Assembly: GCA_035295125.1 (NCBI GenBank)
Contig: DATGJP010000047.1
Span: 1-64,000 of the forward strand
Origin: JAICMB01 sp035295125
GTDB lineage: Bacteria; Acidobacteriota; Terriglobia; Bryobacterales; Bryobacteraceae
Length of the DNA stretch: 64,000 bases
Reading direction: 5' to 3'
In this document: piece by piece, positions 60,284 through 64,000 of the stretch
Position numbering within the stretch: position 1 is the first letter of the stretch
How the letters are laid out: each line of letters opens with the position of its first letter
Notes under the pieces: model-generated
Databases searched by the model: none
What the model was told of the DNA's origin: nothing
The model's input: the letters and a program-made list of their open reading frames with translations, nothing else
Translations under genes and position numbers: made by a program

Positions 60284-61495
60284 ATGACGAACCGGCGGGA
60301 CCTTCTTAAGGGCCTAGTGGTATTCAGCGCGGCGGGTCAAGCTCAAGAGCCGAAGGAAAGCGATCGCGTTTATTCGTTGCGATTGCTTGCGCAATTAGCG
60401 GAGCCGGTGTTGACCAATCTGGCGCGCGGAACCCTGAAGCAGAACATGCCGGTGGAATGCGTTGCGGGCGCGGAGGCGGACCGGCGAAAGTATACATACC
60501 TGGAAGCGTTCGCAAGACTGCTGGCAGGAATCGCGCCGTGGTTGGAGTTGGCCATAGAGGCGGGCGCGGAGCGTGACGCACAGCAGCGGCTGGCGGGATT
60601 AGCGCGGGAAGCGATCCGGTCGGCGACGGACCCGAAGTCGCCGGACTTCCTGAATTACGCAGAAGGAGCGCAGCCGGTGGTCGACTGCGGATTTTTATCG
60701 CAGGCGCTTCTGCGGGCACCAAACGAGCTTTGGCGGAAGCTCGACTTGGCGACTCAGCAAAACCTTGCCGCGGCACTGGCCTCGTCACGTGTGATTACTC
60801 CGGGGTACAACAACTGGTTGCTGTTCAGCGCCATGGTCGAAGCAGCGCTGGCGATGATGGGTGAGCACTGGGACGCCATGCGCATCGATTACGCCATCCG
60901 CAAGCACAACGAGTGGTACGCGGGAGATGGGTTGTACGGCGACGGGCCGCAGTTCCATTGGGATTACTACAACAGCTTTGTGATTCAACCGATGTTGCTG
61001 GATACGCTGCGGAATATCAAGGCTCATAGCAGCCGGTGGGAGGGTTTTGAGGCGACCGTTCTGGCGCGGGCGAGGCGCTATGCGGCCATCCAGGAGAGGC
61101 TCATCGGGCCTGACGGTTCGTTCCCGTCGATCGGGCGGTCGATCACTTACCGCTGTGGGGCTTTCCACCTGCTGGCGCAAACCGCGCTGCTAGGGGAATT
61201 GCCTCCACAAGTGACGGCCGCGCAGGTGCGGTGCGCTTTGACTGCGGTGATGCGGCGCGTGATGGAGCCGCCGGGCACGTTCAATGATGGTGGCTGGCTG
61301 CAGATCGGATTGAGCGGACACCAGCCGCATCTGGGTGAAAGCTACATCTCGACGGGCAGCCTCTACCTCTGCTCCGTTGCGCTGCTGCCGCTGGGACTCA
61401 AGCCGTCCGATCCGTATTGGGCGGGGGCGGCGGAAGATTGGACGTCGCGGCGGGTTTGGGCCGGGAAGGATATGGCTGCGGACCATGCAATCTAG
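60284..61495 (+). CDS. DUF2264 domain-containing protein, Tat-exported
   Basis: A 403-aa protein. ATG 60284 is preferred because it begins a Tat-type signal (MTNRRDLLKGLVVFSAAGQA); an upstream ATG at 60242 adds residues without sense. The DUF2264 region covers about residues 35-370, with the helical barrel style of polysaccharide-lyase-related proteins (EAFARLLAGIAPWLEL, WLLFSAMVEAALAMMGEHWD, GDGPQFHWDYYNSFVIQPML, GRSITYRCGAFHLLAQTALL). Family members are found in pectin or host-glycan loci and may be glycosidases or lyases; no activity is demonstrated by sequence. It precedes a GH172 gene on the same strand, consistent with sugar metabolism. Confidence 0.8.
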   Translation: MTNRRDLLKGLVVFSAAGQAQEPKESDRVYSLRLLAQLAEPVLTNLARGTLKQNMPVECVAGAEADRRKYTYLEAFARLLAGIAPWLELAIEAGAERDAQQRLAGLAREAIRSATDPKSPDFLNYAEGAQPVVDCGFLSQALLRAPNELWRKLDLATQQNLAAALASSRVITPGYNNWLLFSAMVEAALAMMGEHWDAMRIDYAIRKHNEWYAGDGLYGDGPQFHWDYYNSFVIQPMLLDTLRNIKAHSSRWEGFEATVLARARRYAAIQERLIGPDGSFPSIGRSITYRCGAFHLLAQTALLGELPPQVTAAQVRCALTAVMRRVMEPPGTFNDGGWLQIGLSGHQPHLGESYISTGSLYLCSVALLPLGLKPSDPYWAGAAEDWTSRRVWAGKDMAADHAI

Positions 61496-61577
61496 ATGGA
61501 ACGGCAGATGAAGTTCGCAAGATGCCTGCCGCGGCGTAGCAGGGGAATCTGAAGGTGTGTAATATCCTTCCACGGAA

Positions 61578-61650
61578 TCGAGCGGGTTGGAAACCGCCGC
61601 AGGTAAAAACCTGCCTTACACACCGGAGTGGAGCCGGTGGCACAGTGTGC
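61578..61650. repeat. Hairpin cluster upstream of the GH172 gene
   Basis: GCAGGT-AAAA-ACCTGC (61599-61614) is a perfect 6-bp stem, preceded by GGTTGGAAACC-type pairing and followed by GGCACAGTGTGCC (about 61638-61650). It resembles family A in stem sequence but lacks the ATCACAT tail. It fills most of the gap between the DUF2264 and GH172 genes. Confidence 0.45.
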
Positions 61651-61688
61651 CCCACGCGGAGTTTTCGAACGTGTACAATGCAGGCTCA

Positions 61689-63884
61689 ATGAGACCGGTC
61701 TGCGTCCTTCTTCTGCTGGTAAGCGGCGTTGCTGCTCAAGTCGATCTGCTCGATCTACCCCGAATGAAGACGTACTCCGCCGAGCGGGTCTCCAGCGGCA
61801 ACCGCTTCGTGGGCAGCAACGACGACAGCAAGCGCATCATGCCCGGCGAAACCTACGTCATGGCCGACCTCCGCGGACCCGGCGTCGTCAGTCACATCTG
61901 GCTTACCGTCGCCGACAACGAGTTTGCGTGGCCCCGGCTGCTCCGACTGCGGGTCTATTACGACGGCCGCAAGACCCCCAGCATCGACGTCCCGCTGGGC
62001 GATTTTTTCGGCGTCGGGCATGGTTACGAGCGCAATCTCGAGTCCATGGTGATTCGCGACAGCTCGTTCGGAAGGGCCCGCAACAGTTATTGGCCGATGC
62101 CGTTTCGCGGAGCGTGCAAGATCACCATCACGGACGAAGGCAGCCGACCCGTGACGATGTTCTATTATCACGTCGACTGGCAGCGCCATCCATCACTACC
62201 GGACGACACGGCCTACTTACATGCCTACTACCGCCAGGAACGCCCCGCCACGAAGGGCAAGAACTACGAGTTCCTGAATATCAAGGGGGCCGGACATTAT
62301 GTAGGCACGGTCCTGAACGTCATTCAAGCCGGAATCGGATGGTTCGGAGAAGGCGACGACCTGTTTTACGTAGACGGCGCAAAGCATCCCCAGATTGTCG
62401 GTACGGGGACCGAAGATTACATCAACGATGCCTGGGGATTGCGTGTTTCGGGCGGTCCCTGGAGCGGCACGCCGGTGGCGGAAGGCGAACTCGTCGGAGC
62501 TCGCCTGACAGGCTACCGCTGGCACATCCCCGACCCGGTGCCGTTTACTAAGTCGATATGGGCCGGCATCGAACACGCAGGCTGGACTTACAATCCGGAT
62601 GGGTCGCTTCGGTCCGCATTTGAAGAACGCCCAGACTACTTTTCGAGCGTCGCCTTTTGGTATCAGAATGGTGTCAATGAAGGCTTGCCCGAGCCGCCCT
62701 ACGGCGAGGCGCGACTGCCGTTAGGCAACGCCGAGCAGATCGCCGTAGAGGAGTCCCTCTCGGAGGTCACAGCCGTGAAGGGCAAAGCCTCCGTTCAGCG
62801 GGAAGTGGATTGGGGCCGAGATCTCCTGTTCTTCGAAGCCCAAGGAACGGGTGCACGCATCAACATTCCCATCGATGTTCGGGAGACGGGGCGGTACGAG
62901 ATTCTCAGCCGTATCGCCCAAGCGCCCGATTATGGCGACTACATCGCGCTTGTCGACGATAAACCTGCCAACCTGGATAATCGCCAGGCGCTCACTTCCG
63001 AGATTCCTTTGTCCGGATCGCCGGTCTTTCACGGCTATCTTTCTGAAATCTATGTAGCCATCGATCAACCGCTCGGATGGTTGACGCTTAGCAAAGGACG
63101 CCACATACTCAGCTTCGTATGCGCGGGGAAGGATGGCCGGTCGTCCGGATATAACTTCGGAATCAACGATGTCGTGCTGGAACGCGTGCCGGATGCGGCC
63201 GAACCCCGGGAGGACGCCCTTCCCATCACACCCGGAACTCTTACGGCAAATGGTCGACCGGTGTATCGCGGAGTCGAGTTGCAGGGCTACATGCGGGAGT
63301 TGGGCCGCGCGACACCAGCCAGCCGCCCTGCGATTCTGCGAGCCATTGGCGCCTTTGGCCCGGATGCCGGCGGCGCCGTAAACGATCTGGCTAAGGCGCT
63401 CGGCGACTCCTCGGCCGACGTACGGGTGGCGGCAGCCTGGGCGCTCTCGCAGATGGGAAACGCCGCGGCGCCTGCGGTGTCGGTTCTGGCACGATCTCTT
63501 TCGGACTCTGACCTGCGCGTCCGCAGCCTGTCCGCGGTAGCACTTCGCTCTATTGGACCGAGCGCGGTAAAGGCGATCCCGGAGCTCATGAAAGCGCTCG
63601 ACGACTCTTCCCCTTCCGTCCGTGCCGTGGCGGCCGACGCGTTGGGCAAGCTGGGAGCGGCCTCGGGGCCTGTTGTCGACACTCTCAGCCGTCACCTGGT
63701 GGCGAACAATGAATCAGTAGTGTTCGTGATGCGGAGCCTGGCCACCGCGCTGGGGAACATCGGTCCGGCCGCCGCAAGCGCCCTGCCCGCCCTGGAGCAG
63801 GCGGCGAAGATGCACCGGGTCAGTTGGGCGGCGCAGGAGGCAATTCTGAAGATCAAAGGCGAGCCGATACCGGTCTGGTACTGA
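61689..63884 (+). CDS. GH172 (DUF2961) glycosidase-like protein with C-terminal HEAT repeats
   Basis: A 731-aa exported protein. ATG 61689 begins a signal peptide (MRPVCVLLLLVSGVAAQ); the frame extends further upstream without a signal. Residues about 20-370 form the DUF2961 jelly-roll domain with GPGVVSHIWLTVAD, DVPLGDFFGVGHG and GTGTEDYINDAWGL; the GTEDY glutamate is the catalytic residue in GH172 enzymes such as difructose-anhydride and D-arabinofuranosidase types. A binding-type domain follows (about 390-525). The last 150 residues are about five HEAT repeats of Ala-rich helices (VRVAAAWALSQMG, VRSLSAVALRSIG, VRAVAADALGKLG). The HEAT fusion is unusual for the family and may bind partner proteins or surfaces. 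Confidence 0.85.
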   Translation: MRPVCVLLLLVSGVAAQVDLLDLPRMKTYSAERVSSGNRFVGSNDDSKRIMPGETYVMADLRGPGVVSHIWLTVADNEFAWPRLLRLRVYYDGRKTPSIDVPLGDFFGVGHGYERNLESMVIRDSSFGRARNSYWPMPFRGACKITITDEGSRPVTMFYYHVDWQRHPSLPDDTAYLHAYYRQERPATKGKNYEFLNIKGAGHYVGTVLNVIQAGIGWFGEGDDLFYVDGAKHPQIVGTGTEDYINDAWGLRVSGGPWSGTPVAEGELVGARLTGYRWHIPDPVPFTKSIWAGIEHAGWTYNPDGSLRSAFEERPDYFSSVAFWYQNGVNEGLPEPPYGEARLPLGNAEQIAVEESLSEVTAVKGKASVQREVDWGRDLLFFEAQGTGARINIPIDVRETGRYEILSRIAQAPDYGDYIALVDDKPANLDNRQALTSEIPLSGSPVFHGYLSEIYVAIDQPLGWLTLSKGRHILSFVCAGKDGRSSGYNFGINDVVLERVPDAAEPREDALPITPGTLTANGRPVYRGVELQGYMRELGRATPASRPAILRAIGAFGPDAGGAVNDLAKALGDSSADVRVAAAWALSQMGNAAAPAVSVLARSLSDSDLRVRSLSAVALRSIGPSAVKAIPELMKALDDSSPSVRAVAADALGKLGAASGPVVDTLSRHLVANNESVVFVMRSLATALGNIGPAAASALPALEQAAKMHRVSWAAQEAILKIKGEPIPVWY

Positions 63885-64000
63885 GTTCCCGGATCGGCAT
63901 TTCTGTCGGGCAGGTCACGATTCTGCAACGTTCTCGTTTCTCGAGTCACATAGGTTCAATCGACGTTATGGCGAATAGCGATCGTCTGCGAAATATTTCC
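63885..64000 (+). other. Window end, possible start of another gene
   Basis: No complete gene is present. ATG 63968 opens a frame (MANSDRLRNIS) that runs off the window. It lacks a clear ribosome-binding site, so it cannot be called. Confidence 0.2.

Overview
The window looks like a chromosomal segment from a mesophilic, motile, heterotrophic acidobacterium, most like Candidatus Solibacter/Bryobacter (inference from gene content, not a database match). Supporting signs are three large Oar-like TonB-dependent receptors with an N-terminal carboxypeptidase-regulatory domain, a PadR plus duplicated-permease (ADOP) pair, a tricorn-type protease, many secreted glycosidases, and short palindromes scattered between genes. 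No rRNA, tRNA, insertion sequence, phage or CRISPR array was seen.

Layout. 1-5.7 kb: a structured leader, then pyrR-pyrB-pyrC translationally coupled to a UPF0182 membrane protein. 5.7-9.6 kb: a secreted protein of unknown role, a DUF2905 membrane protein, a xylose-isomerase-family enzyme, and a persulfide-dioxygenase-type lactamase fold fused to two rhodaneses. 9.8-13.4 kb: a large hybrid histidine kinase and a 2OG-Fe(II) oxygenase. 13.5-23.1 kb: a peptide-use operon (TonB receptor, tricorn protease, CocE/X-Pro hydrolase) divergent from an RpiR regulator. 23.4-38.6 kb: a plant-polysaccharide locus with a LacI regulator, two TonB receptors, two DUF1680 beta-L-arabinofuranosidases and a GH115 alpha-glucuronidase.

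38.9-44.9 kb holds the most interesting unit: seven overlapping minus-strand genes forming a corrinoid methyl-transfer operon. They are a UroD-type methyltransferase, a B12 carrier protein, a small 'virulence factor'-type protein, a RACo-like ATP-dependent activator, a MetH-activation-domain protein, a homocysteine methyltransferase and a small unknown. Together they resemble a methionine synthase split into separate proteins, in which a UroD-type enzyme replaces the folate module and probably feeds methyl groups from an unknown donor to homocysteine.

45.3-47.3 kb: a small secreted protein, a Crp/Fnr regulator and a RIC/ScdA iron-sulfur repair protein behind a perfect 16-bp palindrome. 47.3-56.7 kb: a minus-strand flagellar block (fleQ-like, flhA, flhF, fliA, a DUF2802-like gene, flgM, flgN, flgK, flgL and an unknown gene) with two good sigma-28 promoters. 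57.1-60.1 kb: the ADOP permease and PadR. 60.3-63.9 kb: a DUF2264 protein and a GH172 (DUF2961) protein carrying HEAT repeats.

Two families of dispersed intergenic hairpins recur between unrelated operons. Functional names rest on motifs read by eye. Starts were often moved from the longest frame to a site supported by a ribosome-binding site, signal peptide or domain boundary.
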